Source: Halomonas sp. McH1-25 (GTDB lineage: Bacteria > Pseudomonadota > Gammaproteobacteria > Pseudomonadales > Halomonadaceae). Taken from it: a stretch of 64,000 nucleotides of DNA. The stretch lies in the NCBI RefSeq assembly GCF_022348165.1, contig NZ_JAKRFI010000002.1:186001-250000 (forward strand), read 5' to 3'. The notes beneath the pieces were generated by a model. It was not told the DNA's origin. It was given only the letters and a program-made list of their open reading frames with translations, and did no database searches. The position numbers and the translations under genes were made by a program. This document shows positions 1 through 8,493 of this stretch, in pieces; within the stretch, counting starts at the first letter, position 1; every line of letters starts with the position of its first letter.

Positions 1-513
1 CAGGGCCTGGCCGCTGGGGGCGGTTCGGGCCTTGGCCGGCTCGGCCGGTGCCTGGGGCTGCGACGGCACAGGCGGCGTAACCGGTTCGTCGGCGGGCTCG
101 GGACGCGGCGGCGTGTCGGGTTCGGGCGATGCAGGTGGCTCGCCCGGTGATTCGCTGGCGGCTGGCGGCGCCGGTTCATCAGGCACCGCAGGTGGTGGCG
201 GGGCCGGGGCCTCGACAGGCGCCGACGGGGCAGTCGGCCGATCGGGCTCGGTAGCGGCCCGGTCGCGGTGCCTGGCCTGCTGGTCGACCTCGGCGATGGC
301 CTGGGCCGCGCCGGGATCGACGGACGGCTGGGTGACCAGCACCACGTCGAGACTGGTCGGCTCGCGAGGGGCCCACTCGCTGTCGATCTGCCAGGCGGCA
401 ATGCCGGCAAATGCCAGCGCGTGCAATGCCAATGCAGCGGCCCACGCCGCCAGCTGACGATGCCGACGCCCGATGGGTACACGGCGCACAAGGCTACCCG
501 GCGATCCCGCCAT
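1..513 (-). CDS. TonB-family energy transducer, N-terminal part (cut by window edge)
   Basis: The first 171 codons are present; the C-terminal TonB domain lies outside the window. The protein starts MAGSPGSLVRR, has one hydrophobic segment at about residues 20-41, then a long Pro/Ala/Glu-rich stretch (about residues 80-165) typical of the periplasm-spanning arm of TonB proteins. TonB proteins use ExbB/ExbD and the proton gradient to drive outer-membrane receptors. It is followed upstream by gshB on the same strand; the same neighbour pair exists in Pseudomonas aeruginosa (tonB3-gshB), where TonB3 is linked to twitching motility. The product name is inferred from architecture and context because the diagnostic domain is not visible. 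Confidence 0.7.
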   Translation of the reverse strand, partial: MAGSPGSLVRRVPIGRRHRQLAAWAAALALHALAFAGIAAWQIDSEWAPREPTSLDVVLVTQPSVDPGAAQAIAEVDQQARHRDRAATEPDRPTAPSAPVEAPAPPPPAVPDEPAPPAASESPGEPPASPEPDTPPRPEPADEPVTPPVPSQPQAPAEPAKARTAPSGQAL

Positions 514-526
514 GCTATGGCCCTGC

Positions 527-1486
527 CTACGCTCCCAGCCGACGCACGATGGCGTCCATCAGCAGGCCGGCGATGTCGGTGCCGCGCTGATCGTCTATTT
601 CACGCACGCAAGTCGGGCTGGTGACATTGATCTCGGTAATGTAGTCGCCGATCACATCGAGCCCGACGAACATCAGCCCCTTTTCCTTGATGGTCGGCTT
701 GACCTGCTCGACCAGCCACAGATCGCGCTCGGTCAGCTCACGGCTGACGCCACGTCCGCCTGCCGCCAGGTTGCCACGGGTCTCGCCGGCCATCGGTACG
801 CGTGCCAGGCCATAGGGCACCGGTTCGCCATCGACCAGCAGAATGCGGGTATCGCCGGCGCTGATCTCGGGGATGTAGCGCTGGGCCATGATCTGGTGTT
901 TGCCGCGCTCGGTGAGCATCTCGATGATCGCGCCCAGGTTGCGGCCTTCCGGACGGACATGAAAGATTCCGGTGCCGCCCATGCCATCGAGCGGCTTGAA
1001 GATTACGTCGCCATGTTCGGCATGAAAGGCACGCAGCACCTTGTCGTTGCTCGACACCGTGGTCGGCACGCTGCACTGCGGGAACTGCTGGGCGAACAGC
1101 TTCTCGTTGCACTCCAGCAGCGCGCGGGTGGGATTGACCACCAGCACACCCTCGCGCTCGGCAAACCCCAGCAAATGAACCGTATTGGAAAACTGGATGT
1201 CGACGGGCGGATCCTTGCGCATCAGGATCACATCGAGATCGGCCAATGGCCTGGCGTTTGGCTCACTCAATGCGTACCAGTGGTCGGGATCGCGATAGAC
1301 GGTCAGGTCGCGCATGCGCGCCATGGCGCGACCATTGGCGAGGAACAGGTCGTCCTGCTCCATGTAATGCAGCGACCAGCCCCGGTCCTGGGCGGCCCAC
1401 AGCATCGCCATGGTGGTGTCCTTCTTGTAGGCGATGGCCTCGATGGGATCCATCACCACGCCGATCTTGAGAGCGGGTTGACTCAT
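527..1486 (-). CDS. gshB: Glutathione synthetase
   Basis: ATP-grasp enzyme of 319 residues joining gamma-glutamylcysteine and glycine to make glutathione in the cytoplasm. The N-terminus IGVVMDPIEAI, the ATP-binding KPLDGMGG motif (residues 164-171), the ETRGNLAAGGRG loop (about 236-247) and the metal-binding TEINVTSPTC segment (284-293) match Escherichia coli GshB almost residue for residue, and the length is the same (E. coli 316). The start MSQPALK fits the family; an upstream extension in the same frame is not needed. The gene ends 13 bases before the tonB-like start, so the two are probably cotranscribed. Confidence 0.96.
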   Translation of the reverse strand: MSQPALKIGVVMDPIEAIAYKKDTTMAMLWAAQDRGWSLHYMEQDDLFLANGRAMARMRDLTVYRDPDHWYALSEPNARPLADLDVILMRKDPPVDIQFSNTVHLLGFAEREGVLVVNPTRALLECNEKLFAQQFPQCSVPTTVSSNDKVLRAFHAEHGDVIFKPLDGMGGTGIFHVRPEGRNLGAIIEMLTERGKHQIMAQRYIPEISAGDTRILLVDGEPVPYGLARVPMAGETRGNLAAGGRGVSRELTERDLWLVEQVKPTIKEKGLMFVGLDVIGDYITEINVTSPTCVREIDDQRGTDIAGLLMDAIVRRLGA

Positions 1487-1569
1487 GGTTGGGCTTCCAT
1501 GGCAGAAAAAAACGATGGGCGCAGTATGGCGCAGCCCATAGAACGGGACCAAGGCCGAATTGGACCTCG

Positions 1570-2256
1570 TCAGTCGCCCGCCTCGTCGAACTGACGGCGA
1601 ATGCCGCCCTCCTCGATGACGATCAGGCGGCGCTTGTAGAGCCGGCCGATGGCCTGCTTGAAAGCGCTCTTGCTGACGCCGAGCCGGGCCTTGATCGCCT
1701 CTGGCGAACTCTTGTCGCTCAACGGCAGATAACCGCCGCTTTCGCGCAGGGCGGCCAGCACCTTGTCGCCGACCACGTCCAGGCGCGCTGCGCCCGGCGG
1801 CATCAGCGCCAGGTCCAGGCGACCGTCGTCGCGCACCCGGCTCACGTAACCGGTCAGGCGCTGGCCACGACGCAGCGGCTGGGTCACCGCATCGTGATAG
1901 AGCAGACCCCAGTAACGATGATCGACCACCGCCTTGTAGCCGAGATCGGTGCGCTCGGCGACGATCAGCTCGACTTCATCCCCCGATGCCAACCCCTCGG
2001 AGACATCCTGCAGGAAGCGGTCGAGACGCATCGAGGCGATCGGCCGGCCCTGGGCATCCTCGCGGACCATGACCAGCACACGCTTGCCGGGATCGGGTCG
2101 GAAACGCTGCTCGCCGTAGGGCAGCAACAGATCCTTGGGTCCGCCCCAATCCAGAAAGGCGCCGGTCTCGTTGACCGTCACCACCGTGAGATAGGCGACT
2201 TCACCGACGGCAACCCGCGGTCCATCGGCAGTACGCCCTTGGGATGTCCGGGACAT
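1570..2256 (-). CDS. S1-like RNA-binding protein, CvfB family
   Basis: A 228-residue protein with two S1-like beta-barrel repeats (about residues 15-80 and 88-155) followed by a C-terminal winged-helix segment (about 165-222, with LGVSKSAFKQAIGRLYKRR). This is the arrangement of CvfB/YitL proteins, which bind RNA; CvfB affects virulence factor expression in Staphylococcus. It is shorter than typical members (about 280 residues), which carry an extra S1 copy. The ATG at 2256 is preceded by AGGA at good spacing; an in-frame TTG 15 bases upstream is less likely. The next gene upstream is rsmE, 45 bases away. Confidence 0.82.
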   Translation of the reverse strand: MSRTSQGRTADGPRVAVGEVAYLTVVTVNETGAFLDWGGPKDLLLPYGEQRFRPDPGKRVLVMVREDAQGRPIASMRLDRFLQDVSEGLASGDEVELIVAERTDLGYKAVVDHRYWGLLYHDAVTQPLRRGQRLTGYVSRVRDDGRLDLALMPPGAARLDVVGDKVLAALRESGGYLPLSDKSSPEAIKARLGVSKSAFKQAIGRLYKRRLIVIEEGGIRRQFDEAGD

Positions 2257-2301
2257 GGCAATATCCTGCAAGAGAAGTAGAGTGTGGCAGTCAGCGTAGG
2301 A

Positions 2302-3039
2302 CTACAGATCGCCGAAATGGTGCTGCAGCAGTGTCAGCGCGACGACCGGCGCCGTCTCGGTACGCAGAATGCGCGGACCGAGAGTCAGCGACATGAAGCC
2401 GGCCTGGCCGGCCTGTTCGACTTCCGGGGCGGAGAGCCCGCCTTCCGGGCCGATCAGCAGCGCGGCACTGGTCACGCTCACCGCCGTCTGCCAGGTCGAC
2501 TCGGTGGCCGGGTGCAGCACCAGGCGCAGCGCTTCGTCGCGCGCTTTCAGCCAGTCGGCCAGTGACTGTGGGGCATGTACGGCCGGCACGCTGGCGCGCC
2601 CGCACTGCTCGCAGGCGCTGATGGCCACGTTCTGCCAGTGGGCGAGCTTCTTGGCCTCGCGCTCGCCCTTCAAGCGCACGTCGCCGTGTTCGGTATACAA
2701 CGGCGTGATCGCCGCCACGCCCAGCTCAACGGCTTTCTGGATGGCATAATCCATGCGGTCTCCCTTGGAGATCGCCTGGCCCAGATGAACGGCCAGCGGC
2801 GACTCGCCGCGCCCGAGCACGACCTTGTCGATCCGCGCCACCACCCGCTTGCGTGTAGCCTCGACGAGCACGGCCACCGCCTCGTGACCGCGGCCGTCGA
2901 ACAGCGTCAGCGGCGCGCCCTCGCGCAGGCGCAGGACGGCCGCGACATGGCGTGCCGCACCCTCGGGCAGGGTCAGCTCGAGGTCGGCGGTCAGCTCGGC
3001 ATCGACATGGATGCGCGGCCCTGACATGGTGCCTGCCAT
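2302..3039 (-). CDS. rsmE: 16S rRNA (uracil1498-N3)-methyltransferase
   Basis: A 245-residue SPOUT-class (knotted) RNA methyltransferase that methylates N3 of U1498 in 16S rRNA with S-adenosylmethionine. The N-terminal PUA-like part is at residues 5-75 and the catalytic knot is marked by LLIGPEGGLS and LTLGPRILRTETA near the C-terminus, both diagnostic for RsmE. Two starts are possible: ATG 3039, which directly follows the secB stop, and ATG 3027, which has a better AGG ribosome-binding sequence and gives a terminus (MSGPRIHVD) closer to E. coli RsmE. It is in a run with secB and the rhodanese gene. Confidence 0.95.
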   Translation of the reverse strand: MAGTMSGPRIHVDAELTADLELTLPEGAARHVAAVLRLREGAPLTLFDGRGHEAVAVLVEATRKRVVARIDKVVLGRGESPLAVHLGQAISKGDRMDYAIQKAVELGVAAITPLYTEHGDVRLKGEREAKKLAHWQNVAISACEQCGRASVPAVHAPQSLADWLKARDEALRLVLHPATESTWQTAVSVTSAALLIGPEGGLSAPEVEQAGQAGFMSLTLGPRILRTETAPVVALTLLQHHFGDL

Positions 3040-3531
3040 TTACTGGGCCGTATCGCTACCTTCGGCCTGGCGCTGCTTCTTCTGGGCGTACATGGCCTCG
3101 AAGTTGACCGGCGCCAGCATCAGCGGAGGGAAGCTGCCGCGATTGACCAGGTTGTCGATGCACTCGCGTGCATAGGGGAACAGCACGTTGGGGCAGAACG
3201 CACCCAGGGTATGGTCGAGCTGCTCGCCCTGGAGTCCGGCGATGCGGAACAGCCCGGCCTGCTCGACCTCGACCAGAAACGAGGTAGTGCCGCTTTCGGC
3301 ATGCGATACCTGGGCGGTGACCTTGATGACGACTTCGTAGAGGTCTTCACCGACCTGCTCGCTGGACGTATTCAGGTCCAGACCGACCTTGGGCTTGAAC
3401 GGTTGCTGGAACACTGCCGGTGAGTTCGGCGACTCGAAGGAAATGTCCTTGATGTAGATGCGCTGCAGCGAAAACTGGAGCTGCTGGTTCTGGCCTTGTG
3501 CAGCCTGATTGTTGTCTTCCGCCATGCTCAT
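3040..3531 (-). CDS. secB: Protein-export chaperone SecB
   Basis: A 163-residue acidic tetrameric chaperone that keeps precursor proteins unfolded and hands them to SecA. The core segment (FSLQRIYIKDISFESPNSP, HTLGAFCPNVLFPYARE, NRGSFPPLMLAPVNFEA) is typical SecB. Two ATG starts lie 6 bases apart (3531 and 3525); AAGGA sits just upstream. The gene follows a rhodanese gene 26 bases upstream; in E. coli and Pseudomonas a glutaredoxin gene (grxC) lies between them, and it is absent here. The stop codon abuts the rsmE start. Confidence 0.97.
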   Translation of the reverse strand: MSMAEDNNQAAQGQNQQLQFSLQRIYIKDISFESPNSPAVFQQPFKPKVGLDLNTSSEQVGEDLYEVVIKVTAQVSHAESGTTSFLVEVEQAGLFRIAGLQGEQLDHTLGAFCPNVLFPYARECIDNLVNRGSFPPLMLAPVNFEAMYAQKKQRQAEGSDTAQ

Positions 3532-3557
3532 GATTCCTTATGCGATGCGTTGCGTGC

Positions 3558-3977
3558 TTATTTCCTGACCACCGGCAGGCTATCGGCCTGCCATTGGGCC
3601 ATCCCCCCCTTGAGCTTGACCGCCCGGCTGAAGCCGGCCTTGGTCAGCTTGGCCACGGCGAGTCCCGACGATTGGCCATGCTTGCAGACGACGATCACCG
3701 GCTTGTCCTTGAACTTCTCGAGCTCGGACATGCGGTCGTCGAGGCGACTCTGGGGGATGTTGCGTGCGCCGGCGATGTGGCCCGCCTTGAAATCGTTGGC
3801 GTCGCGAATGTCGACGATGATGCCGTCCTCGCGGTTGACCAGGGTCGTTGCCTGGCTGGAGTCGACGCCGTGGTTGCCGCGCTGGAACTCGTAGGCGAGC
3901 CATGCCACGAGCACAATCAGAAACGCGCCCACCAGAAGCGGGTGATTCTGCACGAATTCGAACAGCTGATCGATCAT
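3558..3977 (-). CDS. Membrane-anchored rhodanese-like protein (YibN type)
   Basis: A 139-residue protein with an N-terminal transmembrane helix (about residues 12-30) and one cytoplasmic rhodanese domain. The active-site loop is CKHGQSSG with the catalytic cysteine at residue 98, so it is likely an active sulfurtransferase rather than a dead domain; the natural substrate is unknown. E. coli YibN has the same size, topology and position beside secB. I chose ATG 3977 because the upstream extension to 4058 has no homology and would disturb the membrane-anchor topology. An extended -10 (TGTGTATACT, near 4026-4035 on the minus strand) could be its promoter. Confidence 0.88.
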   Translation of the reverse strand: MIDQLFEFVQNHPLLVGAFLIVLVAWLAYEFQRGNHGVDSSQATTLVNREDGIIVDIRDANDFKAGHIAGARNIPQSRLDDRMSELEKFKDKPVIVVCKHGQSSGLAVAKLTKAGFSRAVKLKGGMAQWQADSLPVVRK

Positions 3978-4235
3978 GGGTCCGGATAACTCTTGTTGAG
4001 GTCTACCCTTATTTCGGGCGCGCCCAGTATACACAAGCCATGGCGATGCGTCCGTCACTCGCGCAGGCTATGACGCCTGCGACCTGCCTGCGTTATGATG
4101 CAGCAAGACAGTGTATGCCGTGAAACCGTGCAGGGACGCCGGTGCAAGACTCAGCAAGTCATGCGCGATCGCTTCGCGACACACCGGAACACCCCGCCAA
4201 GGCGAAACCTATCGTACAGCAAAGCGAGGCCCCCA

Positions 4236-5810
4236 ATGACAGACACGACCGCTACCCGCCCACGTCCGGTGGCATTGATCATCCTCGACGGCTATGGCTA
4301 CAACGAGTCACCCGACCACAACGCCGTGTATGCCGCCAGGACACCGGTCATGGATCGCCTCGAGCAGACCTACCCCAGCGGCCTGCTGCATACCGATGGC
4401 AAGCATGTCGGCCTGCCCGACGGCCAGATGGGCAACTCCGAGGTCGGTCACATGAACCTCGGCGCCGGACGCATCGTCTATCAGGACTTCACGCGCATCA
4501 CCAAGGCCATCGAGGATGGCGAACTCGCCGACATCGAGGCGCTGACCGCTCCGATCGATGCTGCGGTCGAGGCGGGCAAGGCGGTACATCTGCTCGGCCT
4601 GCTCTCGCCCGGCGGCGTGCACAGCCATGAGGATCACGTGCTGGCCATCGCCGAGCTGGCGGCGCAGCGCGGCGCCAAGCGCATCTATATCCACGCCTTC
4701 CTCGACGGACGCGACACCGCGCCCAAGAGCGCCCGTCCCTCGCTGGAGCGCGCCAACGCCAAGCTGGCGGCACTGGTCGGCAAAGAGCACGGTTTCGTCG
4801 CCTCCATCGTGGGTCGCTACTTCGCCATGGACCGCGACAATCGCTGGGAGCGTGTCGAGCAGGCCTACCGGGTGGTCACCGAAGGCGTCGGCGACTATAG
4901 TGCCGAGTCCGCCGAGGCCGGCCTGGACGCCGCCTACGAGCGCGGCGAGAGCGACGAATTCGTGGCGGCAACCAGCATCCGGCCAGCCGGCACGCCGGTG
5001 GTCATGGAGGATGGCGACGCCGCTCTCTTCATGAACTTCCGCGCCGACCGCGCCCGCGAATTGACCCGCGCCTTCGTCGAGGACGACTTCGACGGTTTCA
5101 CTCGTCAGGCACGCCCCAAGCTGGCCGCGCAAGGGCTGGTCATGCTGACCCAGTACGCCGCCGACATTCCCGCCCCGAGCGCCTTCCCGCCGATGGATCT
5201 GCACAATACCCTGGGCGAAGTGGTGGCCAAGCGTGGCATGACCCAGTTGCGCATCGCCGAGACCGAGAAATACGCCCACGTGACGTTCTTCTTCTCCGGC
5301 GGCCGCGAGGCGGAGTTCGACGGTGAAACCCGTGAACTGATCCCTTCCCCCAAGGACGTCAAGACCTACGACGAGAAGCCCGAGATGAGCGCCTTCGAGC
5401 TCACCGACGTGCTGGTCGATGCCATCGATGCCGGCAAGTACGACCTGATCGTCTGCAACTACGCCAACGGCGACATGGTCGGCCACAGTGGCGACTTCGA
5501 TGCTGCGGTCAAGGCCATCGAGGCGGTCGACACCTGCCTGGGCCGGGTCGTCGAGGCGATCGAACGCGCCGGTGGCGAATGCCTGGTCACCGCCGATCAC
5601 GGCAATGCCGAGCAGATGGTCCACCCGGAGACCGGCAACCCGCAGACCGCGCATACCACGTTCCAGGTGCCGCTGGTCTACGTCACTCGCCGCCAGGCCA
5701 GCCTGCGTGACGATGGTCGTCTGTGCGACATCGCGCCGACGCTGCTGACCATGATGGGCGAGCCGATCCCCGACGAAATGACCGGCAATGTGCTGATCGA
5801 GTACCGCTGA
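4236..5810 (+). CDS. gpmI: 2,3-bisphosphoglycerate-independent phosphoglycerate mutase
   Basis: A 524-residue manganese-dependent enzyme that interconverts 3- and 2-phosphoglycerate in glycolysis and gluconeogenesis. It belongs to the alkaline-phosphatase superfamily; the nucleophile is Ser68 in GNSEVGHMN, and the metal-binding motifs [23 protein letters not shown] and [11 protein letters not shown] are all present. GAGG lies 7 bases before the ATG at 4236; the open frame extends upstream but without homology. It heads a gpmI-envC-ctpA run as in Pseudomonas and is divergent from the rhodanese-secB group. TATGAT at 4094-4099 is a possible -10. Confidence 0.97.
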   Translation: MTDTTATRPRPVALIILDGYGYNESPDHNAVYAARTPVMDRLEQTYPSGLLHTDGKHVGLPDGQMGNSEVGHMNLGAGRIVYQDFTRITKAIEDGELADIEALTAPIDAAVEAGKAVHLLGLLSPGGVHSHEDHVLAIAELAAQRGAKRIYIHAFLDGRDTAPKSARPSLERANAKLAALVGKEHGFVASIVGRYFAMDRDNRWERVEQAYRVVTEGVGDYSAESAEAGLDAAYERGESDEFVAATSIRPAGTPVVMEDGDAALFMNFRADRARELTRAFVEDDFDGFTRQARPKLAAQGLVMLTQYAADIPAPSAFPPMDLHNTLGEVVAKRGMTQLRIAETEKYAHVTFFFSGGREAEFDGETRELIPSPKDVKTYDEKPEMSAFELTDVLVDAIDAGKYDLIVCNYANGDMVGHSGDFDAAVKAIEAVDTCLGRVVEAIERAGGECLVTADHGNAEQMVHPETGNPQTAHTTFQVPLVYVTRRQASLRDDGRLCDIAPTLLTMMGEPIPDEMTGNVLIEYR

Positions 5811-5815
5811 ACGCC

Positions 5816-6973
5816 ATGCCTGGTCCCGGTCCACTGCGCGCCGCCACGATGGCGGCGCTGCTCGTCCTGACACCGTTGGGCATGCCTGCAGCCCAGGAGC
5901 GTCCCAGTGAGGGCGATGCCAAGGCCCGGGTCGATGCCATCAAGCACGACATCCAGGCTCTCGATACGCGTCTCGAGGATACTCGTGCGGCACGCAGCGA
6001 TGCCGGGCGGCAACTCGAGAAAGTCGAGACGGCGCTGGGAGAGATTCACCATCGCCTGGATACCCTGCAAGCCGAGCGGCGCCAACTGGACGACGAGATC
6101 GCTTCCCTCGAGGCCCGGCAACGCGAGTTGCAGGCCCAGCAGGCCGCTCAGCGCCAAGCCTTGGGCGAGCAGGTCGCCGCGCTCTATCGTCTGGGCGATA
6201 CGCCCCAGCTCAAGCTGCTGCTCAACCAGGACGAGCCGGCGCGTCTCGATCGTATGCAGACCTACCTCAACTATCTCGCCGAGGCGCGCCGGGAGCGCAT
6301 CGAGGCCCTGGCCCGTCTCGACCGGGAACTGGCCGACAACCGCGCCTCCCTGACCCAGCGTCGAGCCCGACTCGATACGCTGGTCAGCGAGCTCGATGCG
6401 CAGAGTGCCGCGCTGGCGTCGCGCATGCGCGAGCGTCAGGCCCTGGTGGCCAAACTCGACGCCCGCTATGCCAGCGAGCAGTCGCGCCTGGAGGACCTGC
6501 GTCAGGACCGCGCCCACGCCGAGCGCGTGCTCGAGCAGGTGCGCCGCGAGCTCAAGCGGCTCGAACAGCCTCCGCCGTCCACGGCGATCGCCAAGACCCA
6601 GGGCAAGCTGCCCTGGCCGGTGCAAGGCAAGGTGGTTTCCACCTTCGGCAGCGGCGATGGCGTCAATCGCAACGGCCTGCTGATCGCCGCCGCCGAGGGC
6701 ACGCCGGTACGTGCCATCCATGCCGGCCGCGTGGTCTTCGCCGACTGGATGCGCGGTTTCGGCAACCTGTTGATCATCGATCACGGCGACGACATCATGT
6801 CGCTCTATGCCCATGTCCAGCGCTTCGATGTCGGTGTCGGCGACCGGGTAGGGAACGACCAGGTGATCGCCGCGGTCGGTAATACCGGCGGCCGCCCCAG
6901 CCCGGGCCTTTATTTCGAAGTGCGACGTGGCGGCGAGCCGATCGATCCACGAACCTGGGTAAGTAAGCGCTGA
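5816..6973 (+). CDS. envC: Murein hydrolase activator EnvC
   Basis: A 385-residue exported protein: signal peptide at about residues 1-27, a long coiled coil (about 35-255, rich in Arg/Glu/Leu/Gln) and a C-terminal LytM/M23 domain (about 270-380). The LytM zinc site is degenerate: the usual HxxxD is replaced by NGLLIAA and the LHFE motif is LYFE, so the domain is probably non-enzymatic. EnvC activates the amidases AmiA/AmiB at the division septum through this domain. The gene starts 5 bases after gpmI and is followed by ctpA, which suggests one transcript. Confidence 0.92.
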   Translation: MPGPGPLRAATMAALLVLTPLGMPAAQERPSEGDAKARVDAIKHDIQALDTRLEDTRAARSDAGRQLEKVETALGEIHHRLDTLQAERRQLDDEIASLEARQRELQAQQAAQRQALGEQVAALYRLGDTPQLKLLLNQDEPARLDRMQTYLNYLAEARRERIEALARLDRELADNRASLTQRRARLDTLVSELDAQSAALASRMRERQALVAKLDARYASEQSRLEDLRQDRAHAERVLEQVRRELKRLEQPPPSTAIAKTQGKLPWPVQGKVVSTFGSGDGVNRNGLLIAAAEGTPVRAIHAGRVVFADWMRGFGNLLIIDHGDDIMSLYAHVQRFDVGVGDRVGNDQVIAAVGNTGGRPSPGLYFEVRRGGEPIDPRTWVSKR

Positions 6974-7046
6974 CAGCGCATGATGTAGAACTGATGCCAG
7001 CCGTAACGCTATGCTGGGCCCCTAACCGCCATGACCCGGAGAGAGC

Positions 7047-8336
7047 ATGCGCCTTCCCCTTCTGACCTGGTTACTGCCGACGCTGCTGCTCAGCCTGCCG
7101 GGCGTCACGCTCGCAGCGCCCGAAAGCGAGGCCACGGACGACCTGCCGGTAGCCGATATCCAGACCTTTGCCGAGGTCTTCGAACGCATCAAGCGCGCCT
7201 ATGTCGAGGAAGTCGACGACAGCTCCCTGCTGCGCAACGCCATGCGCGGCATGCTCGGTGAGCTCGATCCGCATTCGGCCTACCTGGACAGCGAAGACTT
7301 CCAGGCCCTGCGTGAATCCACCCAGGGCGAGTTCGGCGGCATCGGTGTCGAGGTAGGCATGCAGAACGGCCAGCTGACGGTGATTGCGCCGCTCGACGAC
7401 ACCCCGGCGGCCGAGGCCGGCCTACAGCCCCGCGACACCATCCTGCGCATCGACGATCAGCCCACCGATCGGCTGTCGCTCGAGGAAGCCGTGTCACTGA
7501 TGCGCGGCGAAGCCGGTACCGACATCGAGCTGACCATCCTGCGCAGTAGCGAGTCCACCCCGCGTACGGTGACTCTGACGCGCCAGGTCATCCGCAGCGA
7601 CAGTGTGAAGAGCGAGATGCTCGAGCCGGGGTACGGCTACCTGCGCATCAGCCAGTTCCAGAACCGCACCGGTGAGCAGATTCGCCAGGCGCTGACCGAT
7701 CTGCAAGAACAGGCGCCCCTCAAAGGCCTGATTCTCGATCTACGCAACAATCCCGGTGGCGTGCTCGACGGGGCCATCGAAGTGGCCGACGCGTTCCTCG
7801 ACGACGGCCTGATCGTTTACACCGAAGGCCGCCTCGACGACAGCGACATGAGCTTTAGCGCCACACCCAATGGGGCGGCCCCGGACGTGCCCGTCGTCGT
7901 GCTGATCAATGGCGGCAGTGCCTCGGCGGCGGAAATCGTTGCCGGCGCCCTGCAGGATCAGCAACGTGCGATCATCATGGGCACGCGCAGCTTCGGCAAA
8001 GGCTCGGTGCAGCAGGTCATGCCGCTGGGCAACGGTGACGGCGTCAAGCTGACCACGGCGCTGTACTTCACCCCCGATGGCCGTTCGATCCAGGCCCAGG
8101 GCATCGAGCCGGATGTCGAAGTCGTGCGTGGCCGTCTCGAAATCGCCGAGTCGTCGGGCCTGGAGATCCGCGAAGCGGACCTGCGTGGGCATCTGGAGAA
8201 CGTCAACGGCGGAAGCCTCGGGGCGCGTCCCTCCGGCGACCCGGTGCAGGACTATCAGTTGGGCGAGGCGCTCAACCTGCTCAAGGCGCTCAACGTCCTC
8301 GAGCCGCGTTTCACGGGGCGCGACAGGGCCGACTAG
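7047..8336 (+). CDS. ctpA: Carboxy-terminal processing protease, S41 family
   Basis: A 429-residue periplasmic serine protease with a signal peptide (about 1-23), a PDZ domain (about 88-165) and the S41 catalytic core. The Ser/Lys dyad is visible: GGSASAAE places the serine at 293 and SFGKGS the lysine at 318, the 25-residue spacing seen in E. coli Tsp. CtpA in P. aeruginosa trims peptidoglycan cross-link hydrolases with a lipoprotein adaptor, which fits its position after envC. CGGAGAG precedes the ATG. No clear terminator follows; a palindromic repeat lies 45 bases downstream. Confidence 0.94.
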   Translation: MRLPLLTWLLPTLLLSLPGVTLAAPESEATDDLPVADIQTFAEVFERIKRAYVEEVDDSSLLRNAMRGMLGELDPHSAYLDSEDFQALRESTQGEFGGIGVEVGMQNGQLTVIAPLDDTPAAEAGLQPRDTILRIDDQPTDRLSLEEAVSLMRGEAGTDIELTILRSSESTPRTVTLTRQVIRSDSVKSEMLEPGYGYLRISQFQNRTGEQIRQALTDLQEQAPLKGLILDLRNNPGGVLDGAIEVADAFLDDGLIVYTEGRLDDSDMSFSATPNGAAPDVPVVVLINGGSASAAEIVAGALQDQQRAIIMGTRSFGKGSVQQVMPLGNGDGVKLTTALYFTPDGRSIQAQGIEPDVEVVRGRLEIAESSGLEIREADLRGHLENVNGGSLGARPSGDPVQDYQLGEALNLLKALNVLEPRFTGRDRAD

Positions 8337-8380
8337 GCAAAGCCACTCCACCACGACGGGGACAGGGCGAAGCCAGGGTC

Positions 8381-8400
8381 ATTCGTCATGGATGACGAAT
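8381..8400. repeat. 20-bp perfect palindrome in an intergenic repeat-like segment
   Basis: ATTCGTCAT and its exact reverse complement are separated by 2 bases, followed by GTAGCGCCCATGG and a GC-rich tail reaching about 8470. It lies between the convergent ctpA and ubiI-like genes. No T-run follows on either strand, so it is not a standard terminator. The arrangement resembles dispersed intergenic repeats I associate with halomonads, but copy number cannot be tested from one window. Confidence 0.55.
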
Positions 8401-8493
8401 GTAGCGCCCATGGAGGGGTTCACAGCGCCCTGGCGCAGTCCTGCCCCGGCGGGCACGCAGAAGCACGTGCTGCAGGAGCGTTATAATCGGTGA

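Noticed and set aside
4308-5873. Open frame of 521 codons on the minus strand opposite gpmI
   Set aside because: It is an antisense shadow of a high-GC gene; the amino-acid composition is unnatural and the plus-strand gene is certain.
6600-6973. EnvC as an active zinc endopeptidase
   Set aside because: The LytM metal ligands are degenerate, which is normal for EnvC activators.
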